64,000 nucleotides of DNA from Limosilactobacillus panis (GTDB taxonomy: Bacteria > Bacillota > Bacilli > Lactobacillales > Lactobacillaceae): assembly GCF_019797825.1 (NCBI RefSeq), contig NZ_CP081855.1, positions 682,001 through 746,000 of the forward strand, in the 5' to 3' direction. A program made the translations under genes and the position numbers. Position 1 is the stretch's first letter. Each line of letters starts with the position of its first letter. The notes beneath the pieces were generated by a model. That model worked only from the letters and a program-made list of their open reading frames with translations, was not told where the DNA came from and searched no databases. Positions 53,927 to 62,360 of this stretch are shown in pieces.

Positions 53927-55060
53927 ATGACTAAGAAGCTGCGTGTTGCATTGTTGTTTGGTGGAAATTCATCTGAACATGATGTCTCCAAGCGCTCGGC
54001 GCACAACATTTATGACGCGATGGACAAGGACAAGTACGACGTTAGTTTATTTATGTTCACTAAAGACGGAATCTTGTTAAACAATGAAGATTCGCAGCGG
54101 ATCTTTGACGGGGAACAAGAAGATAAGGTCGTCAAGGATGCTTACCAAAAGATGGACTTGACTAAGCCCCTGGCACCAATCATGGCCCTAAATGAGCTGT
54201 CCGGGATTGACTTCTTCTACCCGGTTATTCACGGTAACCTGGGAGAAGACGGGACAGTTCAGGGCCTGTTCAAGCTACTCAACAAACCTTATGTGGGTTC
54301 GAACATCGCGGCAAGCGCCCTTTCCTTTGACAAGGACCTAACCAAGAAGATGTTGAACGAAGCGGGGATTCGCAATACCCCATACGTCCTGCTGACGCCT
54401 GAAAACCAAGCCGATTATCCTTGGAATCGCTTGGAAGAAGACCTGGGTGACTTGATCTTTATCAAGCCGGCTAAGCAGGGGTCCTCAGTGGGAATCCACC
54501 GGGTTACTAACGCTAAGGAGTACGCGGCAGCACTTAAGGATGCATTCAAGTACGACTTTAAGGTCCTGGCTGAACAAGGGGTTGATCACCCGCAAGAAGT
54601 GGAAATCTCCATTTTGGGTAATGAGCACCCAATTGCTTCCAAGCTTGGTGCGGTCCGGGTACCGAAGGGCGATCCATTCTATGATTATGAAAATAAGTTT
54701 GTCGACGCTAGTGGGGTCGTATTCGAATTACCAGTTAAACTACCGCAGTATTTAACCGATGAGATTACTGATATGGCCCTGAAGGCATACAAGGTACTGG
54801 ATATGAAGGGACTGGCCCGGATTGACTTTTTGGTTGATTCCAATAATGTTCCATATCTGAGTGAGCCCAATACCTTGCCAGGATTCACTAACATCAGTCT
54901 TTATCCGCAAATGTGGGAGGTCTCTGGAATCTCTTATTCTGATTTGATTGATTGCCTGATTCAACTTGGCTTAGATGAGTTTAAGCGAAATAGTCAAATT
55001 AAGTATGATTTTCGCGAACTGGGACAAGAACACGTTGGTCAGAAGAAGTACAACGAATAA
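53927..55060 (+). CDS. ddl: D-alanine--D-alanine ligase
   Basis: 377 residues. ATP-grasp fold; GGNSSEHDVSKRSA at the start, HGNLGEDGTVQGLF, and EPNTLPGFTNISLYPQMW near the end. ATG 53927 follows AAAGGTGG. A promoter candidate TTGATA (53850-53855) and TATTCT (53873-53878) is 17 bp spaced. FTNIS after the GxPxPG-like loop; whether it makes D-Ala-D-Ala or D-Ala-D-Lac (typical of vancomycin-resistant lactobacilli) cannot be judged with confidence here. Confidence 0.93.
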   Translation: MTKKLRVALLFGGNSSEHDVSKRSAHNIYDAMDKDKYDVSLFMFTKDGILLNNEDSQRIFDGEQEDKVVKDAYQKMDLTKPLAPIMALNELSGIDFFYPVIHGNLGEDGTVQGLFKLLNKPYVGSNIAASALSFDKDLTKKMLNEAGIRNTPYVLLTPENQADYPWNRLEEDLGDLIFIKPAKQGSSVGIHRVTNAKEYAAALKDAFKYDFKVLAEQGVDHPQEVEISILGNEHPIASKLGAVRVPKGDPFYDYENKFVDASGVVFELPVKLPQYLTDEITDMALKAYKVLDMKGLARIDFLVDSNNVPYLSEPNTLPGFTNISLYPQMWEVSGISYSDLIDCLIQLGLDEFKRNSQIKYDFRELGQEHVGQKKYNE

Positions 55061-55117
55061 ATCCTTTTAGCTATAGATCAACAAGGACTTTGGCTATTAA
55101 TATATTAATCGATAAGT

Positions 55118-55148
55118 GGGACTGTAACCGTTTTGCAGCCCTTTTTTT
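55118..55148 (+). terminator. Terminator after ddl
   Basis: GGGACTG pairs with CAGCCC with one bulge, followed by seven T. Confidence 0.78.
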
Positions 55149-55196
55149 ATGGTAACAAACGTTTATCTATGAAAAGTGAATTAAAAGATTTAATGA

Positions 55197-55211
55197 GCAA
55201 TTTTAGAAAAA
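55197..55211 (+). repeat. 15-bp direct repeat, left copy, flanking the second IS30-family element
   Basis: GCAATTTTAGAAAAA is identical to 56358-56372. Confidence 0.75.
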
Positions 55212-56357
55212 CCCGAATTGTCAACTCAAGTGCAACATGGCTGTGAAGCTAAATATTGATGAAAACATTGTTGAGCGGTGTGGTAGTGAAGAAGCTTGCG
55301 GGGCTTGGTATTGATAGCTTGGACTGCTTGGTGGAGGTAGAGAAGGGATTGCTTAATGGGTTGGCCCTTGGGATAGAATTGACGAAGCAGTCCATTATTG
55401 TTTTCATTGCTTCCGCGTTCCCAAGGTGAGTACGGGTGAGCGAAGTAAATCTTGGCATGTCTAATTTTAGCCAATGTAGAGAATTCGGCACCATTATCAA
55501 AAGTGATCGAGTTAAACCAGTTTGGATGGTAATTAATCACCTTCTGAAGCTCTTGACGACAGGTTCCTGCTCGGTAATTGGGAATCTTAATGACAATCTC
55601 AAAGCGCGTTAAGCGTTCTGTTAGAGTCATCAGGGCTGGTTGATTCTTCCGCCGAACCCCCTTGACTAAATCCCCCTCCCAATCAAAAGGACGTTGGCGC
55701 TGATTAATCTTTTGCGGGCGTTTTTCAATTGAAACTCCCGGCCGCTTCACTGCTTGCCGAGAGTGGGAACGATGGTGCTTTTTTAGATGCCGACTTAGCT
55801 TCTGTGGTAAATCAAGATTCTTAATGGCTAACCGTCCCTGGTCAATATAGCGGTAAACAGTTGGCGTTGACGGACAAAACTGGTCAGGAAACTTTAACTT
55901 GAACTAGCCAATAAACTCGTCCACACTCATCGCGTTAAATTGGCTGCCCAGCTGTTTGGTTAGGAGCTTAAAGAAGAAATGGCCCCGTTTAAGCAAGGAA
56001 TGACAATGACATTTCAGCCGCCGCTGTTCATGCTTGGCTGGCGCCGTTTCACCATAGTAGTGATGGTAAAGGAAGTAATCTGAGTTACGCTGTAAGACAC
56101 GACCACGTTTAAGCTCACGACCAATCGTTGACCGATGACAGTGAAGCTTTCTGGCGATCGCGGCATTAGACCAGTTCAGATCATGTAGTGCCTCAATCTG
56201 TCTACGCTGCTCACTAGTTAGTTGATGGTAGTGACGAGGAATGTTAGAATCAATCTGAGTCATGAAGATCACCTTTCTTATTTTTTGGTCAATTTAAGTT
56301 TAGGTCTTCATGGCCTTTTTGTTTAATTTATGATGTTGCACTTAGATTGTAAATCCG
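55212..56357 (-). mobile_element. IS30-family insertion sequence with defective transposase
   Basis: About 1.15 kb, transposase on the reverse strand. The ends share AAGTGCAACA with the first element, and one end keeps AATTGTCAA as there. Flanked by 15-bp direct repeats of a sequence unrelated to those around the first element. Confidence 0.82.
55226..56272 (-). pseudogene. IS30-family transposase with internal stop
   Basis: Reads from ATG 56272 through the helix-turn-helix (WSNAAIARKLHCHRSTIGRE) to TAG at 55904-55906 (reverse strand), then continues in the same frame through the DDE core (DWEGDLVKG, TFDNGAEF, RGSNENNNG) to 55226. The stop falls where the intact paralogue has Tyr (VHYFK). 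A single substitution, not a homopolymer lesion. The element should need a helper to move. Confidence 0.88.
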
Positions 56358-56372
56358 GCAATTTTAGAAAAA
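56358..56372 (+). repeat. 15-bp direct repeat, right copy
   Basis: Identical to 55197-55211. Confidence 0.75.
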
Positions 56373-56461
56373 ATTTCATAATTAGTGTTATAATAAAAAA
56401 CTGAGTAAAAGGGATTTTATAACGGAATAAATTATTAGTAATAAATTGAGGATGATAACCA

Positions 56462-57304
56462 ATGAAACTCCGTGGAGATGTTTTAAAAAAGATTCGCCGC
56501 AAGCGAGGTTTATCGCAAACAGCATTGGCTGAAGGAATCTGCACTCAAGCAACGATTAGTCTAATGGAAAAGCAGGATCGCCTACCAAAGATGGATATTT
56601 TGACTGCCATTTGTGAGCGGCTGAATATCCAGCCGGACCGAATTATTGAAAAAGAAGTTAGTGGAATTAATGATAATTTCAACCAGATTATTGATGCGCT
56701 AACGGATCAGGAACTTGATAAAGCAAAGAAGTTAATTGACAAGATTCGGGTTAAGGATTTAAACAGCGACTTTGATAAGCAGCGCTACTATTACCTCTTA
56801 GGAATGGTCCAGATTAAGGACGGCAATATTGACGATGCCATCTTTAACTTTGAGCTAGTCCTGACCCAGTTTGCTACCACCAGTGCCAATATCTACCTGG
56901 CAATGACAACGGCGGGGATGGCGCTTGCTTACCTCAAGCGTAATGATCGTGAGCGGGCAGTACGGCTGACTAACCGGTCAGTGAAGTTGATTGATAACAA
57001 GAAACTAATCGGCAGCCTCCACCAGTGGGCCTCGATTAACTGCCAGACTGCCGAACTCTATTGGCGGCTAGGTGAACCTGAGAAAGCAATTGAATGTGCT
57101 GAGCGGGGGATCAAGCTTTGCCGGGAACGGGAATCACTTTTTTTGCTTGACCAACTTTACATGTATGTCGGCCGGAGCTACATTGAACTTGGTGATAAGG
57201 AGAAAGCCAAGGAAAATTTGGAAGTTGCTAAGAGCTTGTCCATCGCCCGTCACGGGAATGTAATGGAGAAGAGTATTGTTAAGGACTTGGAAAAACTGCA
57301 ATAG
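56462..57304 (+). CDS. RRNPP-type regulator (HTH plus TPR domain)
   Basis: 280 residues. N-terminal XRE helix-turn-helix (RKRGLSQTALAEGICTQATIS, about 12-35), then TPR-like helical repeats (EKAIECAERGIKLCRERES, ELGDKEKAKENLEVAKSL). This is the Rgg/PlcR architecture that usually senses a secreted peptide. No small peptide gene with a secretion signal is seen on either side, so the signal is unknown. Confidence 0.83.
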   Translation: MKLRGDVLKKIRRKRGLSQTALAEGICTQATISLMEKQDRLPKMDILTAICERLNIQPDRIIEKEVSGINDNFNQIIDALTDQELDKAKKLIDKIRVKDLNSDFDKQRYYYLLGMVQIKDGNIDDAIFNFELVLTQFATTSANIYLAMTTAGMALAYLKRNDRERAVRLTNRSVKLIDNKKLIGSLHQWASINCQTAELYWRLGEPEKAIECAERGIKLCRERESLFLLDQLYMYVGRSYIELGDKEKAKENLEVAKSLSIARHGNVMEKSIVKDLEKLQ

Positions 57305-57315
57305 TAACAAGGCAC

Positions 57316-57345
57316 CAATCCACCTCTAATTAGGGGGTGGGTTTT
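57316..57345 (+). terminator. Terminator after the RRNPP gene
   Basis: AATCCACCTC pairs with GGGGGTGGGTT around TAATTA, then TTTATTTT. Confidence 0.82.
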
Positions 57346-57359
57346 ATTTTCTCTTGGTC

Positions 57360-57373
57360 TGAAAGCGCTGCCA
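57360..57373. promoter_or_regulatory. cre site before the hydroxyacyl-CoA dehydrogenase gene
   Basis: TGAAAGCGCTGCCA has one mismatch to TGNAANCGNWWNCA. A TAAAAT -10 candidate lies about 8 bp further on. Confidence 0.55.
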
Positions 57374-57421
57374 AAATATGATAAAATTAAAATGTGCAGA
57401 GAATTATGAGGAGGCGTTGTT

Positions 57422-58309
57422 ATGGAAATAAAAAACGTTGTGGTTGCTGGAGCAGGGGTGCTCGGCAGTCAAATTGCATTTCAAGCAGCCCGGTGTGGTT
57501 ACCAGGCCAAAATCTGGAACCGGCACATTGATCGGGCAGAACGGCGGTTGGCCGTAATTAAGGATCCGTTCATGAAGGAGATGAAGGCATCCGCGACTGA
57601 TTACCAGGCCGCAATGGACAACATTGTTGATATTAGTAACGATTTAAAGGCGACCGTGGCTGATGCAGACTTGGTAATTGAATCTGTTTCTGAGTCGGTC
57701 GAGATCAAAAAGGCCTTCTATGAGGAACTTTGCCCGCTTCTCCCGGAGAAAACGATTTTAACGAGTAATTCATCTACCTTCATTCCGAGTGAACTGGTTG
57801 GCTTTACTGACCGGCCAAGCAAGTTTGCCCACTTACACTTTGCCAACCACATTTGGAAGCATAACGTTGCTGAAATCGTCGGTAATCCGAAGACCGACCC
57901 AGCAGTTATTGAAGACCTGACTACCTTTGCCCGGTCAATTAAGATGGTACCAGTGGTCCTGAAAAAGGAGCAGCACGGTTACATTATGAATGCCTTACTG
58001 GTCCCACTATTGAATGCGGGGATGGCACTATGGGCAAACGGGGTTGCTGACCCGCACACCATCGATAAGGACTGGATGATTTCCAACGGGTCCCCACTTG
58101 GTCCGTTCATGATTCAGGATATTGTGGGTCTCCGGACGACCTATGCCGTAGTTCTGAACCAGTACCAGCAAACGAATAATGAACTATTTAAAAAGATTGC
58201 CGACAAACTGAAGTCAATGATTGATGCCGGTCATACGGGTGTCGAAGCGGGGCAGGGATTCTACCATTACCCTAATCCCGAGTATAAGAATCCGGACTTT
58301 TTTAAGTAA
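57422..58309 (+). CDS. 3-hydroxyacyl-CoA dehydrogenase family protein
   Basis: 295 residues. Rossmann start VVVAGAGVLGSQIAFQ, ESVSESVEIKKAFY, SNSSTFIPSEL and HFANHIWKHNVAEIV (catalytic His and Glu region), as in 3-hydroxybutyryl-CoA dehydrogenases. Lactobacilli rarely have a beta-oxidation pathway, so the true substrate may be another 3-hydroxyacid. Preceded by GAGGAGG. Confidence 0.83.
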   Translation: MEIKNVVVAGAGVLGSQIAFQAARCGYQAKIWNRHIDRAERRLAVIKDPFMKEMKASATDYQAAMDNIVDISNDLKATVADADLVIESVSESVEIKKAFYEELCPLLPEKTILTSNSSTFIPSELVGFTDRPSKFAHLHFANHIWKHNVAEIVGNPKTDPAVIEDLTTFARSIKMVPVVLKKEQHGYIMNALLVPLLNAGMALWANGVADPHTIDKDWMISNGSPLGPFMIQDIVGLRTTYAVVLNQYQQTNNELFKKIADKLKSMIDAGHTGVEAGQGFYHYPNPEYKNPDFFK

Positions 58310-58371
58310 CTAAGATTGAAAATAGCTCTGCACCAGTGGTTACCCATGCACCTAGAAAGGGAGTAGTTTCT

Positions 58372-59408
58372 ATGAAACAGTATCGTGTTATTATTTGGGG
58401 ACTTGGAAATGTCGGTCGCGCTGCCGTGCGAATGATTGGTGAACGCCAGTCAGTGAAGTTGGTTGCTGCGGTTGATAATGACCCGGAGAAGGTTGGTAAA
58501 GATGCTGCCGGGCTATTTGGCTTTCCGGACGTTGGTGTTAAGGTCACGGATTATATCGATGCAGCGCTGAAGCTGGATGCCGATGTAGTCTTAGTATACA
58601 CGCCGCTTCGTCACGAGCCAAAGACGGGGGGGCCTTTACACCAAGTGCGGAGGACATGGTTAAGGTCTTAAACGCTAAGAAAAACTGTATCACGACCATT
58701 CCGCTTTACTACTCACAAGTCACCACTCCGGACCTGTACAAAATGATTAACGATGCCGCTGCAAAGAATGGTGTCACCTTCATGCCGAGTGGTTTACTGC
58801 CGGGCTTCTATGCTTCACACCTGCCATTGTACCTTTGTAACTTGGTTGACCATGTTGACCAGCTCACCGTTCAGTCTGGTGAGGACGATCAGAACAACAC
58901 TTCTTCTTGGGTTAAGGTCTTTGGTTACGGGATGGATCCTGCTAAATTCCCTCAGGATAAGTTAAAGGCCGGCATTGCCGCTTATTACATTGCTGCCGTT
59001 TACGAGATGGGCGACCGGTTGGGACTCAAGTTTGATGATGTTAAAGTTACGCACGAGGTATTTACCGCTCCCCAGGATCTTCATCCAAAGGCATTTGGAT
59101 TGATTAAGAAGGGGACAATGATGGGGCACCGCTTCACCATGAGTGGTTATGTTGGTGGTGAGAAGAAGGTTAGCCTGATTTACGTCCACAAGATTTGCAA
59201 CGATATTGTTAAGAAACCAGCAATTGATAATCATATCTATATTGCTGGTATTCCAACCATTGATGTTGAGGTCCAGAACATGATCCCACTAGAGGAAAGT
59301 TACGTCACGAGTGCGGCACCAAGTGTTGATGTCATCCCCCAGTGTGTTGAAGCCCCCGCAGGCTACCAGCACGTTCTTGATCAACCGACGATGTTACCGT
59401 TAGTTTAG
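58372..59408 (+). pseudogene. Diaminopimelate/diaminopentanoate dehydrogenase-like oxidoreductase, frameshifted
   Basis: Starts at ATG 58372 with AAAGGGAG upstream and a Rossmann motif (IIWGLGNVGRAAVRM). The frame breaks in a run of seven G (58626-58632); eight would continue KTGGAFTPSAEDM and end at 59408, about 345 residues. The second part (MPSGLLPGFYASHLPL) resembles the dihydrodipicolinate-reductase-like group that includes 2,4-diaminopentanoate dehydrogenase. Same lesion type as in the ROK gene, so homopolymer error must be excluded. It follows the hydroxyacyl dehydrogenase by 62 bp. Confidence 0.78.
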
Positions 59409-59512
59409 TTAAATAATTTTGCTAGTCGGTTGCGGGAAATTCTCACTCATTGTGTGAAGTTGCATAGATATTTAATTATTTTCGTAATTGATGTGTGACT
59501 TAGAAAAGTAAC

Positions 59513-59654
59513 GTGGGAAAAACATTGGGGTGTACCTTTGGCTAGTATAGGACCAATCATCGGTACGGCACGGGTCCATCAATATCATGATCATGATGCG
59601 CGGCGCTAGACACGTGGGGCACACTTCGACCCGAAGCTAGTCCGTGTTTTCCGC
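59513..59654 (-). ncRNA. Lacto-usp-like RNA, copy 1
   Basis: Shares with copy 2 (60626-60753) the blocks TTGGCTAGTATAGGA (59538-59552) and GCGCGGCGCTAGACAC (59598-59613) and a closing stem GTGGGAAAAAC/GTTTTCCGC. About 30 bp next to the 5' end (reverse-strand sense) are also nearly identical between copies, including AATAAT, and probably contain the promoter. The Lacto-usp motif is known upstream of usp operons in lactic acid bacteria; this copy lies downstream of usp instead. Function unresolved; 6S RNA has been proposed. Confidence 0.7.
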
Positions 59655-59679
59655 AATTATTGTGTAATATTTGAAAACT

Positions 59680-59720
59680 GAAAAGGAGGCTGGAAGAAAA
59701 TTTCGTTTTCTCCCAGCCTC
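59680..59720 (-). terminator. Terminator of the usp operon
   Basis: GAGGCTGGAAGAAAA (59686-59700) pairs with TTTTCTCCCAGCCTC (59706-59720) with one mismatch; on the reverse strand it runs into CTTTTC. Confidence 0.85.
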
Positions 59721-59744
59721 GTTGTTTATTTTAAGATTTTTATT

Positions 59745-60236
59745 TTAACGCTTGTTCCGCTTCTTTGGGTTGACAACGGGCTTGTTTTCCAAGTCGGTCC
59801 GAACAACCAGGACATCGCAGAGGGCAGTCCGAGTAACGTATTCGGTAACGGAACCAATCAGAATCCGTTCAACCGCATTTAGACCGGTAGCCCCGATCAT
59901 GATTAGGTCAGCACCCATTTCCTTTGGGACATCACGGGCAATGATGGCCTTTGGTGCACCATATTCAATGGAGTAGCTGACGTTCTTAACACCTTGCTTC
60001 TTGGCGTATTCAATGTATTGGTCAAGGGTCTTCTTGGCGGTGTCGGTAACCTGTTCAACCATTGAAGTATCGAAGCTTGAAATGTTTTGGAAAGCCCGGG
60101 TGTCGACAACGTGCAATAGACGCAGTTCGGCATCTTCCCCGTTCCGCTTAGCAACGGCAACGGCCTTCTTGAAGGCTAATTCAGCTTCCGCAGATCCATC
60201 AACTGGAACCAAGATGTGTTTGTATGTTTGTGCCAT
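59745..60236 (-). CDS. Universal stress protein UspA family
   Basis: 163 residues. ILVPVDGS at the start and the ATP-binding motif GATGLNAVERILIGSVT (G-2x-G-9x-G-S) near the end. The C-terminus carries an extra basic tail (NPKKRNKR). Together with the small membrane protein upstream it forms the operon downstream of a Lacto-usp RNA. GGAGG precedes the ATG. Confidence 0.93.
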   Translation of the reverse strand: MAQTYKHILVPVDGSAEAELAFKKAVAVAKRNGEDAELRLLHVVDTRAFQNISSFDTSMVEQVTDTAKKTLDQYIEYAKKQGVKNVSYSIEYGAPKAIIARDVPKEMGADLIMIGATGLNAVERILIGSVTEYVTRTALCDVLVVRTDLENKPVVNPKKRNKR

Positions 60237-60301
60237 AATAGTGCCTCCTTAAGCTTGTTTACCTTTATTATACACTTTTCAGACTAGGGGGGTAAAGCAA
60301 T

Positions 60302-60595
60302 CTAGCGATACTTTGCGCGGAATTCGCTGGTGATTGAAAAAGCCATCTGGGTCTCTAAAATGCAACCAATCACTACCATTATGACAATGAACGTGACACT
60401 ATTAGTCCAGGCCGCTACGACGGTAACGATACCAATTATAGTCATGATGATCCCCCAGATTTTAAGCTGACTAGCGACAAACTTACTCTTCAGGGGGTCG
60501 AAGATCATAAAGGGCTTATGGAGGTGGGTTAAAAAGAAGGCCCCTTCAAAGAGGGCAATCAGGCCAAAGAGGGTCACAAAAAGCGGTAAAAGCAT
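60302..60595 (-). CDS. Small membrane protein of the usp operon
   Basis: 97 residues, three hydrophobic segments (about 3-20, 43-60, 65-82). Not recognised. Start ATG 60595 follows AAGGAG, which directly adjoins the end of the Lacto-usp RNA. The known genomic setting of Lacto-usp (hypothetical gene plus usp) is exactly this. Confidence 0.72.
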   Translation of the reverse strand: MLLPLFVTLFGLIALFEGAFFLTHLHKPFMIFDPLKSKFVASQLKIWGIIMTIIGIVTVVAAWTNSVTFIVIMVVIGCILETQMAFSITSEFRAKYR

Positions 60596-60625
60596 TATGA
60601 AATTCTCCTTATCAGTGTAGAATTT

Positions 60626-60753
60626 GTGAGAAAAACTTAGAAGAAGCATCGGAGTACATCCTTGGCTAGTATAGGATACGGTACAAGCCGGAGATTCTTC
60701 GTAATCGATGGGCTTGCTGCGCGGCGCTAGACACTAACCTGTGGTTTTTCCAC
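60626..60753 (-). ncRNA. Lacto-usp-like RNA, copy 2
   Basis: Closing stem GTGAGAAAAAC (60626-60636) with GTTTTTCCAC (60744-60753). Conserved blocks at 60662-60676 and 60719-60734 are identical to copy 1. It lies upstream of the membrane protein and usp on the same strand, the position by which the motif was named. Identification rests on location and my memory of the motif; no covariance search was possible. Confidence 0.75.
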
Positions 60754-60778
60754 GATTATTGTGTAATATTTGAAGACT

Positions 60779-60816
60779 GAAAGGAGGGTGAGAAAAATGT
60801 AGCTTTTTCTCACCCT
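60779..60816 (-). terminator. Terminator between the 6S-like RNA and Lacto-usp copy 2
   Basis: GAGGGTGAGAAAAA (from 60784) pairs perfectly with TTTTTCTCACCCTC (to 60816); on the reverse strand it runs into CTTTC. Confidence 0.82.
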
Positions 60817-60833
60817 CTAATTTTGACTATGTA

Positions 60834-61025
60834 CGAAAACTCCGTTGGTGCCGTTAATTGTCATTCAGTGTTGACCTGTATGTTAAACAGGTGGGGCATG
60901 GCTGTCCAGTCGCCAACTACCAAGTGAAAAGGCATGTTGTAAAAAGGACAAGACACTAGTCCCAAAGTAAAAAGACTGTAAGGCAAACCTGCGTTTAGAC
61001 AACGCGTACACTACAGAATTTTCAC
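60834..61025 (-). ncRNA. Candidate 6S-like RNA behind rarA
   Basis: A promoter on the reverse strand (-35 TTGCCT, plus-strand 61053-61058; extended -10 TGC-TAAGAT, 61030-61038; spacer 17) points to a start at about 61023. The first bases (GAAAATTCTGT) pair with the region at 60834-60845 (CGAAAACTCCGT), closing a molecule of about 190 nt, and a terminator follows at 60779-60816. Inner hairpins include CCTGT/ACAGG. No open frame. Length, closed rod shape and a place next to rarA fit 6S RNA (bsrA in B. subtilis lies near yrvN/rarA), but the consensus bubble was not verified. Confidence 0.55.
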
Positions 61026-61029
61026 TATT

Positions 61030-61058
61030 ATCTTAGCATCATTTGGTCAAATAGGCAA
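61030..61058 (-). promoter_or_regulatory. Promoter of the 6S-like RNA
   Basis: Reverse-strand -35 TTGCCT (plus-strand 61053-61058) and extended -10 TGCTAAGAT (61030-61038) with a 17-bp spacer, immediately behind the rarA stop codon. Confidence 0.65.
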
Positions 61059-62360
61059 TCAGTTCGTGGGGTGGTGGTGACCTTTTAGTCCTTGGCGCTG
61101 GGCGCGCTTCAGCTGCCAGTACTGGTTACCAAGTGCCTGCTCGAACCGGCCATTTTGTTTTGGCTGGTAGTACTGGGCCCCCTTAATTCGGTCAGGAAGG
61201 TACTGCTGAGCGACCCAGTCTTGGGGATGGTCATGGGGAAATTGGTAATCAACCCCGTGACCAAGCTTTACGGCGCCCTTGTAGTGGGCATCCTTGAGAT
61301 AGGGTGGGATATCGCCGAAGCCGCCTTCCTTTACCTGGGCGAGGGCCTCGTCAATAGCACTAATTCCCGAATTCGATTTCGGTGATAGGCAAAGTTCAAT
61401 CACCACGTCGGCAAGGGGAATTCGCGCTTCCGGAAGACCAACTTGTTGGGCCACCTGGGCGGCTGTTACCGCCCGCTGGACCGCTGGCATGTTAGCCAAC
61501 CCGATGTCTTCATAGGCGGTAACCATCAGTCGGCGAACGATCGATGTCAGGTCACCGGCCTCAACTAGCCGAGCCAGGTAGTGGAGAGCCGCATCAACGT
61601 CGGACCCCCGAATGGACTTCTGAAAGGCGGAGATAACGTCATAGTGACCATCACCGTTCTTGTCTGCGCTGAGGGCCTTCTTCTGCACGCTCTCTTCGAT
61701 GATGGGCAGGGTCAGGTGAATTTTACCGTCGGAGCCCGGGTCGGTTGACTTGGCGGCAAGTTCAAGACCATTTAGGACGCTTCGCAGGTCGCCATTAGTT
61801 GCCTGAGACAATTCCTCTTCTGCATTGGCCGCGAGGACGATAGGCATTTTGCCAAGCCCGCGCTCCTTGTCCGTCAATGCCCGACCAATCGCTACTTTGA
61901 TGTCGTTAGGACTCAAGGGGTGGACCGGAAAAATCTGGGCCCGACTGCGGATGGCCGGGTTAATACTGATGTAAGGGTTTTCCGTTGTCGCCCCGATGAG
62001 AATGATTCGGCCATTTTCCAGGTGGGGAAGGAGGAAGTCCTGCTTCGCCTTGTCGAGGCGGTGAATTTCATCGAGTAATAGGATGACGGTCCCACTCATT
62101 TTGGCTTCTTCGGCAACCACTTGAAGGTCCTTTTTACTATCGGTGGCGGCGTTTAGCTTGCGGAAAGCGTACTTGGTTGACCCGGCAATGGCACTGGCAA
62201 TACTAGTTTTTCCTGTGCCCGGTGGCCCATAGAGAATCATTGACGAAAGCATTCTGGCCTTGACCATCCGGTAGATAATCTTGCCGGGACCGACGAGGTG
62301 CTGTTGGCCCACTACTTCATCGAGCGTTCGGGGACGCATTCGGTATGCTAGTGGTTGCAT
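61059..62360 (-). CDS. rarA: Replication-associated recombination protein A (RarA/MgsA)
   Basis: 433 residues. AAA+ ATPase: Walker A GPPGTGKTSIA, Walker B LLLDEIHRLDK, then the tetramerisation part with HYLARLVEAGDLTSIVRRL and the C-terminal PPYLKDAHY. Acts at stalled replication forks. Its ATG directly adjoins the stop of the DUF1694 gene upstream, so the two are one operon. Confidence 0.95.
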   Translation of the reverse strand: MQPLAYRMRPRTLDEVVGQQHLVGPGKIIYRMVKARMLSSMILYGPPGTGKTSIASAIAGSTKYAFRKLNAATDSKKDLQVVAEEAKMSGTVILLLDEIHRLDKAKQDFLLPHLENGRIILIGATTENPYISINPAIRSRAQIFPVHPLSPNDIKVAIGRALTDKERGLGKMPIVLAANAEEELSQATNGDLRSVLNGLELAAKSTDPGSDGKIHLTLPIIEESVQKKALSADKNGDGHYDVISAFQKSIRGSDVDAALHYLARLVEAGDLTSIVRRLMVTAYEDIGLANMPAVQRAVTAAQVAQQVGLPEARIPLADVVIELCLSPKSNSGISAIDEALAQVKEGGFGDIPPYLKDAHYKGAVKLGHGVDYQFPHDHPQDWVAQQYLPDRIKGAQYYQPKQNGRFEQALGNQYWQLKRAQRQGLKGHHHPTN

